DNA of 64,000 bases, from NCBI GenBank assembly GCA_030220185.1, contig JASPKZ010004204.1, positions 308,001 through 372,000 of the forward strand, in the 5' to 3' direction. Position 1 is the first letter of the stretch, and the number at the start of each line of letters is the position of its first letter. This document shows positions 63,179-64,000 of this stretch, in pieces. Both the position numbers and the translations under genes were made by a program. The stretch is from Diploptera punctata. Its lineage: Eukaryota; Arthropoda; Insecta; Blattodea; Blaberidae. The notes below the pieces were generated by a model. It saw only the letters and a list, made by a program, of their open reading frames with translations. It searched no databases and was not told the origin of the DNA.

Positions 63179-63623
63179 GGTCCAACAGAAACAGGTGCAC
63201 ACAACAACATGATAGAAGTTGTAGCTTTCAGTGGAAGAAAAATATATAATTTCTGCCCTATAAAAACGGTAACAAGTTAGCTATGGAATGTGTGGACTGC
63301 AATAATCCCATGTAGAATGATCACAGGCCCCTCCTTTGTGCTTCATGTAGTGAACTGTCAAAATAACATTTCATTGACCTGGCGTGTGATTACAATGTGA
63401 GATAGTTACATAGTTATGTAGTCCCTGATTCTCAATGGTCTGCTTAATGATATTAAATATTGGAAGTATAATTTACTAGAATGCATAATATGATAAAATA
63501 GAAAACCTTCTACAAATCCTATTAAAATAAACATGTTTTAAAACTAAAATTATGTGAGGGGTCACTGTGACCACACAATCAGGAATATTGATGCAAAGTT
63601 TAACAGTCAGGTTCCAGGGTTAA

Positions 63624-64000
63624 AAAAATTAAAAATTGATGTAGTTTAGTTCTTTAATCAGACCGGAAGGGTAGATAGCTCTAATCACCGCGACATTAAA
63701 GCTATATTGTGGTGTACCAATATTATGGAGATGAGTGGAATAAAAGTCTAATCTACTGTGTTATTTAAATTGTAGATCATCGTCTAGGTTCGACACACTA
63801 GGTTCTACTCCGAAGACCCACATCGCCTTTTTCAGTTGGACCCGTGGACTCTTAACCCTTCTTATCTGTTTTTATTGTTCAGGCTCGGAGTCATGAAGCA
63901 GCACCCTGGTGGTAGCTTCCCACTATATCCCCGTAACCATATATTTTCAACACCTGTGTATTGTCAACCCAACTACATTTTCCTAACACGAGATGAGATG
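63624..64000. other. Unassigned end of window
   Basis: Nothing recognised. The window ends without a recognisable element border. Confidence 0.4.

Larger units (their letters stand above)
62537..63623 (+). mobile_element. piggyBac-type element, internally deleted
   Basis: TTAA lies at both outer edges (62537-62540, 63620-63623), with TIRs CCCTGGAACCTGA at 62541 and, reversed, TCAGGTTCCAGGG ending at 63619. TTAA targeting with CCC...GGG ends is diagnostic of the piggyBac superfamily. Inside are only the first residues of a transposase and a C-terminal Cys-rich remnant, with a SINE-A between them. Confidence 0.88.

Noticed and set aside
1..64000. A coordinated novel gene system such as a defence or biosynthetic cluster
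   Set aside because: I found no set of intact adjacent genes. All recognisable coding pieces are decayed transposable elements.

Overview
The window reads as a piece of a large, AT-rich, repeat-filled arthropod genome. I infer an insect, most likely a cockroach or relative: the reverse-transcriptase tails ending in GRP-x-RWE/RWM motifs with short microsatellite tails, and the tRNA-headed SINEs, look like those I know from cockroach genome predictions. There is no prokaryotic gene organisation, no operon and no CRISPR array. I could not recognise a single intact host protein-coding gene or exon. Almost every recognisable coding stretch is a decayed piece of a transposable element.

Layout. 0-6 kb: a GC-rich degenerate tandem array, a CR1/L2-type LINE tail, a 400-bp non-autonomous Helitron and several SINEs. 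6-20 kb: decayed RTE-type LINE ends, two foldback elements, a TIR element carrying an unknown coding remnant, and SINEs in nested order. 20-26.3 kb: a nearly full-length but frameshifted Tc1/mariner-type transposon, LINE copies (working names LINE-X, LINE-L), a nested Jockey-type fragment, and a CR1/L2-type LINE. 26.6-29 kb: a Penelope-like element with RT, GIY-YIG endonuclease, inverted terminal repeats, hammerhead-like motifs and a 14-bp target duplication. 29-42 kb: more LINE ends, including the best LINE-L copy, split by an 853-bp insertion, plus SINEs and a tandem duplication of a LINE 3' end. 42-48.8 kb: a decayed TA-flanked transposon, a near-perfect 365-bp hairpin, a 79-bp minisatellite, and a LINE-X copy cleanly interrupted by a TIR element. 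50-55.2 kb: a scrambled LINE tail with duplicated tRNA-like sequences, a foldback, then an eight-unit, 326-bp tandem array built from the dead 3' end of a LINE-X copy. 55-64 kb: Jockey-type RT remnant, a 1.57-kb Helitron carrying a LINE-X insertion, a 370-bp MITE and an internally deleted piggyBac-type element with a SINE inside it.

The parts do not form a pathway. They form a layered insertion history: autonomous elements (LINEs, Penelope-like, Tc1/mariner, piggyBac, Helitron) and their non-autonomous partners (SINEs, MITEs, short Helitrons), many nested. Names such as SINE-A, LINE-X and TIR family Q are working labels used only here. The most notable signals are the Penelope-like element, the LINE-derived satellite array, the SINE-C/LINE shared 3' tail, the unidentified TIR family Q, and the recurrent tandem duplication of LINE 3' ends.
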